This document shows, piece by piece, positions 18,431 through 28,100 of a DNA stretch of 64,000 nt. The DNA is taken from assembly GCF_015223435.1 (NCBI RefSeq), contig NZ_VHKO01000001.1, positions 124,001 through 188,000 on the forward strand, read 5' to 3'. The notes below the pieces were generated by a model. It did no database searches and had not been told where the DNA came from. It worked only from the letters and a program-made list of their open reading frames with translations. Position 1 is the first letter of the stretch. Every line of letters begins with the position of its first letter. The DNA comes from Vibrio hibernica (GTDB lineage: Bacteria; Pseudomonadota; Gammaproteobacteria; Enterobacterales; Vibrionaceae). Position numbers and translations under genes: made by a program.

Positions 18431-18695
18431 TCTTAAATGTTGTTCATGATTAAATGTTGGCTAGTAAGTGCATGATTTACACTCAACATGATCTCTATAC
18501 ATTTCAGGTATGACCTGTTTTCTTTTCTATCTTGTTGTTTTTTTACTTAATAAAGGTGAGAATCGATATAACTTAGCTTTATAAGTCATGAGTTTTTGTT
18601 TTTTTATTACATGATGTTTACGATTATTATCTTATGTTCGTAATTATACGAGTTAGATAACCACTAATTTTATTGCCAATGTCCAAGGAATTACT

Positions 18696-20249
18696 ATGCA
18701 GATTGGTGTACCTAGAGAAATACTTGCGGGTGAAACGCGAGTCGCTGCAACACCGAAAACGGTAGAGCAACTATTAAAGCTGGGATTTACCGTATCAGTT
18801 GAATCTGGTGCTGGTGATCATGCAAATTTTGATGATGCATCATTTGAGGCGGCTGGAGCTACGATTGTTTCTACACAAGATGTGTGGAGTTCTGAGATCA
18901 TCCTTAAAGTGAACGCACCTCAAGTAAATGCCACAACTGGCGTGGATGAGTTTGAGCTCATTCAAGATGGTGCTAGTTTAATAAGCTTTATTTGGCCAGC
19001 GCAAAATGAAGAATTATTAGCAAAACTTGCGACTAAAAATATTAACGTGATGGCGATGGACTCTGTTCCTCGTATTTCTCGTGCACAAGCATTAGATGCG
19101 TTGAGCTCAATGGCAAATATTGCTGGCTACCGCGCTGTTGTGGAAGCTGCTCATCAATTTGGCCGTTTCTTTACTGGGCAAATTACCGCAGCAGGTAAAG
19201 TCCCACCGGCTAAAGTACTGGTTGCTGGCGCGGGTGTTGCTGGCCTTGCCGCTATTGGGGCAGCAGGTAGTCTAGGTGCGATTGTTCGTGCATTCGATGT
19301 TCGCCCTGAAGTAAAAGAACAAGTTCAATCGATGGGTGCTGACTTCTTAGAAGTTGATTTCAAAGAGGAATCGGGTTCTGGTGATGGTTATGCAAAAGAG
19401 ATGTCTGATGCTTTTAATAAAAAAGCAGAAGAACTTTATGCAGCCCAAGCGAAAGATGTCGACATCATTATTACGACAGCTTTAATTCCTGGTCGCCCAG
19501 CACCAAAACTGATCACCAAAGAAATGGTTGATAGTATGAAAGCGGGTAGCGTTATCGTTGACCTTGCGGCCGCGAATGGTGGTAACTGCGCTTATACTGA
19601 AGCCGATAAAGTGATCAAAACACCAAATGGCGTCACCATTATTGGTTATACAGATATGGTCGGCCGTCTTCCAACGCAGTCTTCACAACTTTATGGTACG
19701 AACTTAGTTAACCTTCTAAAACTGCTTTGCAAAGAAAAAGATGGCAATATTAATATCGATTTCGATGATGTAGTTTTACGCGGTGTAACTGTAGTTAAAG
19801 CCGGTGAGGTGACTTGGCCGGCTCCGCCAATCCAAGTTTCAGCTCAGCCACAAGCTGCGCCGAAACTAAAAGCGGCACCAGTGAAAAAAGAAGCGACACC
19901 AATTTCGCCGACGAAAAAAGTAGCAAGCATGGCAATAGCCGCTGGCGTATTCGCTTGGATCGCAAGTGTTGCGCCTGCTGAGTTTTTGTCACACTTTACA
20001 GTTTTTGTTTTAGCGTGTGTTGTTGGTTATTACGTTGTTTGGAATGTATCTCATTCTTTGCATACACCGCTCATGTCTGTGACGAATGCAATATCAGGTA
20101 TTATTGTGGTGGGGGCATTACTCCAAATTGGGCAAGGAAATGGCATTGTTTCAGTTTTGTCTTTCATCGCAATTTTAATCGCAAGCATAAATATATTTGG
20201 TGGCTTCACTGTGACCAAACGTATGCTTGAAATGTTTCGTAAAAAATAA
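18696..20249 (+). CDS. pntA: NAD(P) transhydrogenase, alpha subunit
   Basis: A 517-residue subunit of the proton-translocating transhydrogenase, which reduces NADP+ with NADH at the expense of the proton gradient. The N-terminal NAD(H)-binding domain I starts [17 protein letters not shown] and contains [20 protein letters not shown] (core GAGVAGLAA) plus the mobile RQD/NY-type loop region. A Lys/Pro/Ala linker at about 390-410 leads to four membrane spans in the last 110 residues. GGAAT lies just before the ATG. pntB follows after 9 bases. Confidence 0.97.
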   Translation: MQIGVPREILAGETRVAATPKTVEQLLKLGFTVSVESGAGDHANFDDASFEAAGATIVSTQDVWSSEIILKVNAPQVNATTGVDEFELIQDGASLISFIWPAQNEELLAKLATKNINVMAMDSVPRISRAQALDALSSMANIAGYRAVVEAAHQFGRFFTGQITAAGKVPPAKVLVAGAGVAGLAAIGAAGSLGAIVRAFDVRPEVKEQVQSMGADFLEVDFKEESGSGDGYAKEMSDAFNKKAEELYAAQAKDVDIIITTALIPGRPAPKLITKEMVDSMKAGSVIVDLAAANGGNCAYTEADKVIKTPNGVTIIGYTDMVGRLPTQSSQLYGTNLVNLLKLLCKEKDGNINIDFDDVVLRGVTVVKAGEVTWPAPPIQVSAQPQAAPKLKAAPVKKEATPISPTKKVASMAIAAGVFAWIASVAPAEFLSHFTVFVLACVVGYYVVWNVSHSLHTPLMSVTNAISGIIVVGALLQIGQGNGIVSVLSFIAILIASINIFGGFTVTKRMLEMFRKK

Positions 20250-20258
20250 GGGTAATAT

Positions 20259-21638
20259 ATGTCTGCAGGATTAGTACAAGCGGCATACATTGTTGCCGCT
20301 ATTCTTTTCATCATGAGCCTTGCTGGTCTTTCTAAACAAGATAGCGCTCGTTTTGGTAACTATTATGGCATCGCGGGTATGGCAATTGCTTTAATCGCTA
20401 CCATTTTTGGCCCTGATTCTTCGGGTATCACTTGGATTATTTTAGCCATGGTCATTGGTGGGGCTATTGGTATTTATCTAGCCAAAAAAGTTGAAATGAC
20501 CGAAATGCCTGAATTGGTAGCAATTTTACACAGCTTTGTTGGTATGGCTGCCGTACTTGTTGGCTACAACAGCTTTTTTGAACATGGGGTTTTAGTTGGC
20601 GCTTTATTAAACATTCATTTAGTTGAAGTTTTCTTAGGCGTATTCATCGGTGCGGTTACTTTCAGTGGCTCTATCGTTGCATTCTGTAAACTGCGTGGGT
20701 TAGTGTCATCATCAGCTCTAAATATTCCTCATAAACATAAATGGAATTTATTGGCTATTGTGGTTTCATTTGCATTAATGATCTACTTTGTAAATAGCAA
20801 TGGCAGCATGCTTGCATTACTTGTGATGACAGCAATCGCTTTAGTATTTGGTTACCATTTAGTCTCTTCAATTGGTGGCGCAGATATGCCAGTGGTTGTA
20901 TCAATGTTGAACTCATACTCTGGTTGGGCAGCCGCCGCAGCAGGTTTTATGCTTGCCAATGATCTGCTTATCGTAACGGGTGCATTAGTCGGTTCTTCGG
21001 GTGCAATTCTTTCATACATCATGTGTAAAGCAATGAATCGTTCTTTCATCAGTGTTATTGCCGGTGGTTTTGGTAATGCTCCAACGACTACAACAACAGG
21101 TGATGAAGAGCAGGGTGAATACCGTGAAACAACGGCTGAAGATGTCGCTGAAATGCTGAAGGATTCAAAATCAGTTATCATCACTCCAGGATATGGCATG
21201 GCTGTTGCTCAAGCTCAATATCCAGTTCATGAAATTACTGAAAAACTTCGTGCACAAGGTGTTGAAGTTCGATTTGGTATTCACCCTGTTGCAGGGCGCT
21301 TACCGGGACATATGAATGTATTACTTGCTGAAGCAAAAGTGCCATATGATATCGTATTAGAAATGGATGAGATTAATGATGATTTCCCTGAAACTGATAC
21401 GGTTCTTGTCATTGGTGCGAATGATACGGTGAATCCAGCAGCACTTGAAGATCCAAATAGCCCAATAGCAGGAATGCCTGTATTGGAAGTTTGGAATGCT
21501 AAGAATGTGATTGTATTTAAACGTTCGATGAGTACAGGCTATGCCGGTGTGCAAAACCCATTGTTCTTTAAAGAAAACACACAAATGCTTTTTGGTGATG
21601 CTAAAGCTAGTGTAGATGCGATAGCAAAAGCACTCTAA
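20259..21638 (+). CDS. pntB: NAD(P) transhydrogenase, beta subunit
   Basis: A 459-residue partner of PntA. The first 260 residues hold about nine membrane spans (domain II, proton channel), including [16 protein letters not shown] and [18 protein letters not shown] (core LHSFVG, with the functional His). The cytoplasmic domain III binds NADP(H) through [13 protein letters not shown] and the segments [21 protein letters not shown] (core [12 protein letters not shown]) and [12 protein letters not shown]. Co-transcribed with pntA, with a terminator following. Confidence 0.97.
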   Translation: MSAGLVQAAYIVAAILFIMSLAGLSKQDSARFGNYYGIAGMAIALIATIFGPDSSGITWIILAMVIGGAIGIYLAKKVEMTEMPELVAILHSFVGMAAVLVGYNSFFEHGVLVGALLNIHLVEVFLGVFIGAVTFSGSIVAFCKLRGLVSSSALNIPHKHKWNLLAIVVSFALMIYFVNSNGSMLALLVMTAIALVFGYHLVSSIGGADMPVVVSMLNSYSGWAAAAAGFMLANDLLIVTGALVGSSGAILSYIMCKAMNRSFISVIAGGFGNAPTTTTTGDEEQGEYRETTAEDVAEMLKDSKSVIITPGYGMAVAQAQYPVHEITEKLRAQGVEVRFGIHPVAGRLPGHMNVLLAEAKVPYDIVLEMDEINDDFPETDTVLVIGANDTVNPAALEDPNSPIAGMPVLEVWNAKNVIVFKRSMSTGYAGVQNPLFFKENTQMLFGDAKASVDAIAKAL

Positions 21639-21658
21639 GTACCAAACGGTAAACAATA

Positions 21659-21687
21659 AAAACCAGCTTTCGGGCTGGTTTTATTTA
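21659..21687 (+). terminator. Terminator after pntAB
   Basis: AAAACCAGC pairs with GCTGGTTTT around TTTCGG, followed by a T-rich tail. Confidence 0.9.
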
Positions 21688-21832
21688 TCTAGAAACAATG
21701 AATTATCATAATATAAAGTATACTAATAGAATGATAGGTTAAATATATGTAAAAACTATATCGAATCTAACTGCCCATATTGTTTTTAATGTAGAATGCC
21801 TTTCATTAAAATGAATTAATGTAGGTAGTTTT

Positions 21833-23278
21833 TTGAATTTACGACATATTTTATTATTGAGCTTTTCTTGTATAACGTTGTCTGCTCATGCTGACACGTT
21901 GCCTGAACGCATCGCCCAATTTAAAAAGTCGTTTACGAATAGTGATGCTATTGCTGTTTATGATATGAGAGTTATTCAAACCGACTACCCTTCAAACTTG
22001 TTATCACCAGAGAGTATGCTCCCCCAAACGTCAAATTATCCATTAAAGGACTTACAACAAGTTTATAAAATTGCGACTACATGCAAAGGTAAATATCCTC
22101 TCAGTCCATTAGTGACACAACCTTTAGTTTTCGCGCGCGCGATGTGCAAAGGTACTCCCTTACCTTTAAAATGGTTTATTCGTTCCAACCTCATTCACCC
22201 AGGAGGAGGAACTTATGCGGCTCGTTACGTCGAATTACATCCGGATAAATATAAAGCACTCACACCATTTATGCATGTGCAGGAAAGACAAAAAGCGGCT
22301 AAAAATACATTATTAGGTCGATTACAATTAATGCCATATGATGCAATTGCAGCTTTAATTGCCGGTTCTGAAACTATTTTGTCTCATAATGAAATTTGGC
22401 TACGGCGTGGGACTGAGTATCAAATCTACTCGAAAAAAACGCTGGAATTACACATAAAAGAAGCAGACTTATCCGTAAGCTCTTTTGATTTAGCGGAGCA
22501 TTGTTATGTACGTAATGGCAATGTTTGCTGGGATAATAGAAACGAATCAGAGACCCTTTTTTACAGCATATTTGCCTTAGGTATCGTTAATATAATTTTA
22601 ATATGCAGCTGGGGTTATTCACGTTGGTTAAGTAAGCGTAAAGACTTACGAAGCCGTATGTTAGTATTACAAATATTAACCCATGAATTAAGAACGCCAA
22701 TTGCAAGCCTATCGCTTACTGTTGAAGGTTTTCGACGGGAATTCGAACATTTACCACATACCGTTTATGATGAATTTAGACGATTATGTGAAGATACTCG
22801 TAGACTTAGGCAATTAGCCGAAGCTAGTAAGGATTATCTCCAATCTGATACTCAGATATTAGCGACAGAGTGGATACCTTCGGTTGGTGAATGGCTCGAG
22901 TACCGTTATGAGGAGTCTGATTTTAATATATCGATTGAATTAAATCAGGACTTAGCCGTGAAAGTAAATATTTATTGGTTAGGCACATGTGTCGATAATT
23001 TAGTACGTAACGCCTGTAAATATGGTATAGCTCCAGTATTATTAAAAGCAACAACGCATAAAAATAAATTAGTGCTTGAAGTCATTGATCAAGGACAACT
23101 AACAAAAAAAGATTGGACAAAACTTCGCAAACCATTTGTTAGTAAAAGTGGTTTAGGCCTTGGGTTAACGATTGTTGAATCAATGGTTGCTCGTATGGGA
23201 GGCAATATGAGCCTAAGTGGTCCACCGACGACATTTAAATTGGAGATTCCCTGTGAAACAGACACTGCTACTCGTTGA
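21833..23278 (+). CDS. vxrA: Sensor histidine kinase VxrA
   Basis: A 481-residue membrane kinase. A signal-like N-terminus is followed by a periplasmic sensor domain (about 20-240, DUF3404 type) with Cys 84, 105, 224 and 232, then a membrane span at about 243-262. Next come a HisKA domain with the phosphoacceptor His 284 in LTHELRTP and an ATPase domain with DNLVRNACKYG and SGLGLGLTIVESM. In V. cholerae VxrA (WigK) senses cell-wall damage and controls envelope, T6SS and biofilm genes. The start is a TTG. The gene overlaps vxrB by 26 bases, implying coupling. Confidence 0.9.
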   Translation: MNLRHILLLSFSCITLSAHADTLPERIAQFKKSFTNSDAIAVYDMRVIQTDYPSNLLSPESMLPQTSNYPLKDLQQVYKIATTCKGKYPLSPLVTQPLVFARAMCKGTPLPLKWFIRSNLIHPGGGTYAARYVELHPDKYKALTPFMHVQERQKAAKNTLLGRLQLMPYDAIAALIAGSETILSHNEIWLRRGTEYQIYSKKTLELHIKEADLSVSSFDLAEHCYVRNGNVCWDNRNESETLFYSIFALGIVNIILICSWGYSRWLSKRKDLRSRMLVLQILTHELRTPIASLSLTVEGFRREFEHLPHTVYDEFRRLCEDTRRLRQLAEASKDYLQSDTQILATEWIPSVGEWLEYRYEESDFNISIELNQDLAVKVNIYWLGTCVDNLVRNACKYGIAPVLLKATTHKNKLVLEVIDQGQLTKKDWTKLRKPFVSKSGLGLGLTIVESMVARMGGNMSLSGPPTTFKLEIPCETDTATR

Positions 23279-23909
23279 AGATGATCGCAACCTTGCTGAC
23301 GGATTATTAGTTAGTTTGGAACAAGCGGGTTATGAATGTTTACATGCTGAACTGGCTGCTGATGTAGCAGCTTTATGGGATAAAGCAGATTTAGTCATTC
23401 TCGATAGACAATTACCTGATGGTGATTCTGTGACATTTTTAGCGGATTGGAAGCAAATCAAATCAGTCCCTGTTATTCTTTTAACGGCACTTGTTTCTGT
23501 TAAAGATAAAGTTTCAGGGTTAGATGCCGGAGCGAATGATTACTTAACTAAACCTTTTGCAGAAGCAGAGCTATTTGCTCGTATTAGGGCACAGCTAAGA
23601 GTTCCAGAAGGGGAGGATGATGGAAGTAAAGTTATTGTTGGTGAACTTCTTATTGATAAAACGACACGTGAAGTTAAATTTGGCGAAGAAATCATTACAA
23701 TGACTCGTACCGAGTTTGACTTACTTGTCTTCCTCGCGGCAAATTTAGGTCGTGTTTTTACACGTGATGAGCTACTTGATCATGTATGGGGCTATAATCA
23801 CTTTCCAACGACTCGTACTGTAGATACTCATATATTACAGCTTCGTCAGAAAATCCCAAGTATCAAGATTGAAACATTACGTGGTGTCGGTTATAAAATG
23901 AAAGCTTAA
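23253..23909 (+). CDS. vxrB: Response regulator VxrB
   Basis: A 218-residue OmpR-family regulator. The receiver domain has the acidic pair in LLVEDDRNLADG, the phosphorylated Asp 51 in LVILDRQLPDGD, and the conserved Lys in YLTKPF. The C-terminal winged helix includes TRTEFDLLVFLAANLGRVF (core TEFDLL) and GVGYKM. I chose the GTG at 23253, preceded by TGGAG, because it starts directly at the receiver domain. The frame's earlier ATG lies inside vxrA. It is the cognate partner of VxrA. Confidence 0.92.
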   Translation: MKQTLLLVEDDRNLADGLLVSLEQAGYECLHAELAADVAALWDKADLVILDRQLPDGDSVTFLADWKQIKSVPVILLTALVSVKDKVSGLDAGANDYLTKPFAEAELFARIRAQLRVPEGEDDGSKVIVGELLIDKTTREVKFGEEIITMTRTEFDLLVFLAANLGRVFTRDELLDHVWGYNHFPTTRTVDTHILQLRQKIPSIKIETLRGVGYKMKA

Positions 23910-23913
23910 TAAT

Positions 23914-24783
23914 ATGCTGAAAATTGAGCCTAGATTATTATTACTTCTTATTCTCTTGTTGCCCAACCACAGTTGGGCAGCAAGAGAATGGTTTACAGAA
24001 CAAACGTCAATCATTCGTGCTCATAAAGCTTTGCTTGAAGGAGACTTAAAACAAAGCTTTGATTCTATGGTTGAAGCTTGGCAAAGTAATCCTGAGCCAT
24101 ATGAAAAAGAACATCTAGATGGTTTATTACTCAAAGGTTTAGATGTTGATTGTGGTCGAGGGTTTGATCCTTCTGGCTATCCACATTGGTTAGATAAGCT
24201 TACAATTCAAAGGCAAGAAGTCCAAAATACCGGACGGCTAAGTTATAGTTTAAACATTGATGTGCTTACTACGTTAGATATTAATAAATTATCGTTTATA
24301 CGTTGGCCGAGTCGGTCTTTACTGACTCATGCAAAATTAACCAACGAAAAAGTAAATGATAAATATCATAACAATAGCCAAATCGATCTTAATACAGAAA
24401 TCGAAAGTGGTTTATATAAAATACAATTAGAGACAACATCTGGAAAGAATTGGGAGCACTGGGTCATTTTAGCCAGTCCGAATAATGAGCAATCAGTAAG
24501 ATGGAAATCTAAAGATAGTTGGATCATTGATAAAACAGCTTTACTGAATCGATATTGTCCATTACCAGTTTTGGACGTGATGCTTTATGGAATACTCGAT
24601 GGTGACTACAAAAAAGTGTGGTCAGAAGAATATGAATCAAATTATCCGAAAACTGTACCAGCATCAAACTTACCGGCCAACCGCTATTTACTAGGGGTTT
24701 CAATGACACATAAACATTGGCAAGGTCTAATTTCAATTGAATATAAACAAGTGATTAATAAAACGTACGATTTATCTAATTAA
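23914..24783 (+). CDS. vxrC: DUF2861 family periplasmic protein VxrC
   Basis: A 289-residue exported protein with a signal peptide (LLLLLILLLPNHSWAA). It has two well separated Cys, in VDCGRGF and RYCPLP, that could form a disulfide. From memory this DUF2861 family accompanies VxrAB in vibrios and is vxrC of the V. cholerae vxrABCDE operon. It follows vxrB after 4 bases and is surely co-transcribed. A role as accessory to VxrA sensing is inference. Confidence 0.8.
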   Translation: MLKIEPRLLLLLILLLPNHSWAAREWFTEQTSIIRAHKALLEGDLKQSFDSMVEAWQSNPEPYEKEHLDGLLLKGLDVDCGRGFDPSGYPHWLDKLTIQRQEVQNTGRLSYSLNIDVLTTLDINKLSFIRWPSRSLLTHAKLTNEKVNDKYHNNSQIDLNTEIESGLYKIQLETTSGKNWEHWVILASPNNEQSVRWKSKDSWIIDKTALLNRYCPLPVLDVMLYGILDGDYKKVWSEEYESNYPKTVPASNLPANRYLLGVSMTHKHWQGLISIEYKQVINKTYDLSN

Positions 24784-24792
24784 GGGTTCATT

Positions 24793-24939
24793 ATGTTTGA
24801 TGACATACCAACATTAACACACAAAGAACAACAAGAAGCAGTCGAAGAAATTCAAAAACTAATGAGAGAAGGTATTAGTACGGCAGAAGCTATTAAAATA
24901 ATAGCTAGTAAAATCAGGGCAGAGAAGAAAGAAGATTAG
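24793..24939 (+). CDS. YoaH family (UPF0181) small protein
   Basis: A 48-residue protein, [20 protein letters not shown] at the N-terminus and ending in RAEKKED. It contains the family pattern [17 protein letters not shown]. It lies 9 bases after vxrC with AGGG upstream of the ATG, so it is the last gene of the vxr operon here. In V. cholerae the operon is described as having five genes, and a UPF0181 protein lies at its end. Function unknown. Confidence 0.85.
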   Translation: MFDDIPTLTHKEQQEAVEEIQKLMREGISTAEAIKIIASKIRAEKKED

Positions 24940-24977
24940 TTTTATTATGCACTATAACTAAATCAGGGCATAAAATA

Positions 24978-25000
24978 ATAGGGGGCAATTCGCCCCCTAT
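24978..25000. terminator. GC-rich hairpin between vxr operon and a minus-strand gene
   Basis: ATAGGGGGC (24978-24986) pairs perfectly with GCCCCCTAT (24992-25000) around AATTC. The T-rich tail is on the minus strand, and the hairpin begins one base after that gene's stop. It probably terminates both directions. Confidence 0.7.
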
Positions 25001-25001
25001 A

Positions 25002-25175
25002 CTAATGCTGATTTTCTTCAAACTCATCTAACCGTTGAGAATGTTTATCTCTATGTGCTTTTCGACGTGATTTACTCTTTTCGATTAACTCTCCATCAAA
25101 GTCATCAAAATCTCTTTTCGATTTTTTATCTAAAGCGCGGCTATCATTACTTAGCCATTTATCCCAGTTGCTCAT
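25002..25175 (-). CDS. Small basic/acidic hypothetical protein
   Basis: A 57-residue highly charged protein (starts MSNWDKWL, with KSKSRRKAHRDKHSQR in its second half). It has no signal, membrane span or Cys. The frame could start at a TTG at 25187, but the ATG at 25175 has GGAT at a better distance. Its stop abuts a strong hairpin. I do not recognise a family. The charged composition suggests nucleic-acid contact, which is only a guess. Confidence 0.55.
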   Translation of the reverse strand: MSNWDKWLSNDSRALDKKSKRDFDDFDGELIEKSKSRRKAHRDKHSQRLDEFEENQH

Positions 25176-25287
25176 TTTGTTATCCAAACACGGTTATTAT
25201 AAAAACAATTATTATTAAGCCTAGTAAGATTATGAAAAAGCAATGTGACAGTAAAACGAATAATTTTTCACGTTAGGATGAAAATTA

Positions 25288-26151
25288 TTAATCGTCAGAA
25301 GTTGTTCTCAACTCAAAATCAATATCGATTAATTGCTGAATTACATCAACTTTTTCATGGCTATTATTCCAACAAAGATACAGTGATTGTTCCATAACCG
25401 GAGCATCTTCAATAATAAATAATTCTCCAGAATTAACCGTTTTTGAAATCACAGGATCAGGTAAATAAGCCATTCCTTTATTTGATAATAAATAATTTAA
25501 AACAATCCGACTTGATGAAGCATGGAGGATTGGTGTTTTTAATAATTTATTTATCCTTGCATGCTCAATAGAAAAACGAGTTCCCCAATCCAAGTAAGCA
25601 AGAGGAAGATCTTTTAGATCATCAAAACTAATACCTTCTTCAGTGGTGACAAGCTTAAATTCAAAGTTAGCAACTCGCTTTAAGTTAAAGCCCTCAACTT
25701 TAGGAGGATCACCCAGTAACGCTACATCAATACTTTTCTCTAATAATGCACGTACAATATCTTGACGACCAATGGATTCCAATCGGAATGCTGCTCCTGA
25801 TAAACTATCATGCAAGTCATTAATCCAATTTGATATTCCGCCTAATTCCCACACACTAGATGACGCCCCGATGGCAATCTGCTCCATATAGTTTTCACTT
25901 AATATTACATCTTGTCTAGCACGCCCCCAGGTTTGTAAGATTGATTCTGCGTAGGGGAGGAGGCGCTCGCCAGCCGGAGTTAGGTGGACATTACCCCGTT
26001 GACGAGAAAAAAGAGGACTGCCTAATTGGCTTTCTAGTTGGCGAATCCGGAAGCTTACCGCTGATTGGGTTAAATATAAGCTTTCAGCTGCACGACCAAA
26101 ATGACGAGTTTTACCTACTTCTAGAAAAGTACGTAATAGTTCAGTATCCAT
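25288..26151 (-). CDS. hdfR: LysR-type regulator HdfR
   Basis: A 287-residue LysR-family regulator. Its N-terminus MDTELLRTFLEVGKTRHFGR and the helix-turn-helix AAESLYLTQSAVSFRIRQLE are almost identical to E. coli HdfR, the repressor of flhDC. A substrate-binding-type effector domain covers about 90-285. GAGG 7 bases before the ATG at 26151 favours that start over 26166. It is divergent from maoP, exactly as in E. coli. Confidence 0.92.
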   Translation of the reverse strand: MDTELLRTFLEVGKTRHFGRAAESLYLTQSAVSFRIRQLESQLGSPLFSRQRGNVHLTPAGERLLPYAESILQTWGRARQDVILSENYMEQIAIGASSSVWELGGISNWINDLHDSLSGAAFRLESIGRQDIVRALLEKSIDVALLGDPPKVEGFNLKRVANFEFKLVTTEEGISFDDLKDLPLAYLDWGTRFSIEHARINKLLKTPILHASSSRIVLNYLLSNKGMAYLPDPVISKTVNSGELFIIEDAPVMEQSLYLCWNNSHEKVDVIQQLIDIDFELRTTSDD

Positions 26152-26291
26152 TAAAACCTCAAACAATTTAAAAAGATAACAACATTGTCTATTACTAATA
26201 AGAATACCCTAATTTGATAAATAATTTTTATTAAATTGAACAAAATATTTTGTTGTACACAAACACGATAAACACCTATTTTCGCTAAAAC

Positions 26292-26663
26292 ATGAGTAGC
26301 AAGGTTAAAAAAGAAATGAGAAATTCTGGTAAATTTTTTGATACTAAACATTTTGCTCGAGGCTTTAGCCGTTCGGGTGAATTTACGATTAAAGAAGCAC
26401 AGATCCTTGAAAACTATGGCCGAACGATGCAAGGGCTTTTTGAAGGGATAATTCAACCACAAGATGATGATGAGATACTTTTTATCTCCGCTTTTAAAGA
26501 AGACGAAGACATTATTGGTAACTCTTATTCAAACTGTTGGAAAAAGTATCTGAATAAAACACAACGTAAGCGTAGCTACACACTATGCAGTACTGTGAAA
26601 AATTCCACATCTTCGTATGATGACGATGATGGAGACAGTGACGATATATTAATTGATGATTAA
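26292..26663 (+). CDS. maoP: Macrodomain Ori protein MaoP (DUF413)
   Basis: A 123-residue protein with the DUF413 core (SGKFFDTKHFARGFSRSGEF, then KEAQILENYGRTMQGLFEG). In E. coli MaoP organises the Ori macrodomain together with the short maoS site lying near maoP. The last 20 residues are an Asp-rich tail (DDDDGDSDD). It is divergent from hdfR with a 140-base shared control region. A terminator follows. Working on the same kind of site in this organism is inferred. Confidence 0.9.
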   Translation: MSSKVKKEMRNSGKFFDTKHFARGFSRSGEFTIKEAQILENYGRTMQGLFEGIIQPQDDDEILFISAFKEDEDIIGNSYSNCWKKYLNKTQRKRSYTLCSTVKNSTSSYDDDDGDSDDILIDD

Positions 26664-26680
26664 TGTTCATCATGAGACTC

Positions 26681-26710
26681 AAAGCCCACCACGCAATGGT
26701 GGGCTTTTTT
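26681..26710 (+). terminator. Terminator after maoP
   Basis: AAAGCCCACCA pairs perfectly with TGGTGGGCTTT around CGCAA, then runs into T. Confidence 0.92.
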
Positions 26711-26993
26711 ATGCGTATAGAAAGGATAACCGTGTAACTAACTGGATAATTGTAACCATTAATTATCTACTTTAAATTCAATACCTTAGAGTGCACTATT
26801 ATTGATAGCATGAGAGTACATGCAAGATAAAAATGTTACCCACAAACTAATCACAATATGTAATATTATTACCAGTTTGTGTTTCTTTGTAGTTTTGTTT
26901 TGTTTTGAATTTTCAACTTGTTATCGTCCCATTTCATTTATCTCGTTTCATTACACTGTAACTTTTTTGCATTCATTAAATATTAAGGATTAT
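26711..26993. other. Gene-free stretch between maoP and a small ORF
   Basis: AT-rich, with many TTTTG repeats on the plus strand. A 98-codon frame crosses it from 26820 but its first half has no protein-like features beyond one hydrophobic run. I see no RNA gene or operator. Confidence 0.4.
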
Positions 26994-27116
26994 ATGCAGC
27001 AAGAGGGTTTTTATTGGTATAAGAAAGGTAAGGGGGTATTGGTGGGTAATAAAAAAGGAGCCTCAGAAAAAGAGTACTCCGTAGATTTGTCTGCGATCAA
27101 TAGGTTATTTTGTTAG
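26994..27116 (+). CDS. Possible small protein, 40 residues
   Basis: An ATG preceded by AAGGATTAT, a well-spaced ribosome site, opens MQQEGFYWYKKGKGVLVGNK and ends at 27116. The C-terminal half is charged (GASEKEYSVDLSAINRLFC). Its last 12 bases overlap the end of the convergent dsbA-like gene. No family recognised. It could be a real small gene or chance. Confidence 0.25.
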   Translation: MQQEGFYWYKKGKGVLVGNKKGASEKEYSVDLSAINRLFC

Positions 27117-27857
27117 TGTTTTAATAGCGTTTGCTAATCCATCTACATCCGCACCATTAATCACATAAGTATTATTAATGGTTGCCCCTTTACTTGGCAT
27201 TACAACTAAAGCGGGCGTGCCTTTGAAACCTAACTGAGAAAATAATTGTAAGTTTTTCTGGTATGATTCTGTTACTGAAAATTTTGACATATCCATGCCT
27301 GCTGATTTTGCTTGTTGATCGATCACCATCTTTGTCAGTTTTCCTTCATTTAACCCTGTTGAATAAACACCATTATGATAATTACCGTAAGCCTTTGAGC
27401 CTTTTTGAGCAAAGATTGCTAACCCCATTTGAGCAGCATACTTTGATGGTTCCCAACGATTACCAAAAATAGGCGTTTCTTTAAAAATAAATTTAACATT
27501 TGGGTAGTTATTTTGCATTTTTTCAACAATAGGTGCTATTTTATAGCAATAGATACATTGGTAATCAAAAAACTCCACTACATTAATTTTTGCATCTTTA
27601 GGACCAATAAATGGTGTTAAAGGATCATTTAGTAAAATATCTTTATTTGCTAATATCGCTTTTTTCTGACTATTTGATTGTTGTTCTAACTGCTGTTGCT
27701 GTAATTTTTGACTCGCTTGGATCAAAAACTCAGGGTGTTCAACTAAGTATTGAGCTGCAATTTCACCAATTTTATCTTGTTGCTCAGGTGTGAAATTAGC
27801 CGTAGTAGCAAATGCAGGCATCGCTAGTAGTGCTAAAGGGACAATGATTTTTTTCAT
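27105..27857 (-). CDS. DsbA-family thiol:disulfide oxidoreductase
   Basis: A 250-residue periplasmic protein. Signal peptide KKIIVPLALLAMPAFA, then a helical N-terminal segment (about 22-72, Gln-rich) like that of ScsC/Com1 proteins, then a thioredoxin-fold domain with active site CIYC (residues 101-104, in FFDYQCIYCYKIAP) and the cis-proline loop GFKGTPALVV. The longer N-terminal stalk and the motif differ from classical DsbA (CPHC), and point to the ScsC/Com1/BdbD side of the family, which can be oxidase or isomerase. No dsbB-like or dsbD-like gene is adjacent. Confidence 0.85.
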   Translation of the reverse strand: MKKIIVPLALLAMPAFATTANFTPEQQDKIGEIAAQYLVEHPEFLIQASQKLQQQQLEQQSNSQKKAILANKDILLNDPLTPFIGPKDAKINVVEFFDYQCIYCYKIAPIVEKMQNNYPNVKFIFKETPIFGNRWEPSKYAAQMGLAIFAQKGSKAYGNYHNGVYSTGLNEGKLTKMVIDQQAKSAGMDMSKFSVTESYQKNLQLFSQLGFKGTPALVVMPSKGATINNTYVINGADVDGLANAIKTLTK

Positions 27858-28100
27858 ATAGTTATTACCGTTGAATGTAGTTTATAAAATATAGATAGAT
27901 TCTCTAAGAGCATACATGAATGGTTAAGTTCAATAGAACATTTTAACATTTCTCAAAGCAGACATATAACTTGGGTAAAAAGTGACATTACAACTTTGGG
28001 CTTACAAACAAAGTGCGCATTATATGCATTATGTTAAATTAGTGATTGCCATACATTTATCTGATTACACCCTTACATCTTCCCTATTAAAACAAAAGAA

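Noticed and set aside
26151-26462. 103-codon minus frame over maoP
   Set aside because: Antisense to conserved maoP and without a ribosome site.
26820-26993. First half of a 98-codon frame upstream of the small ORF
   Set aside because: No ribosome site at its start and no protein-like features apart from one hydrophobic run. Only the downstream ATG with AAGGAT is worth keeping.
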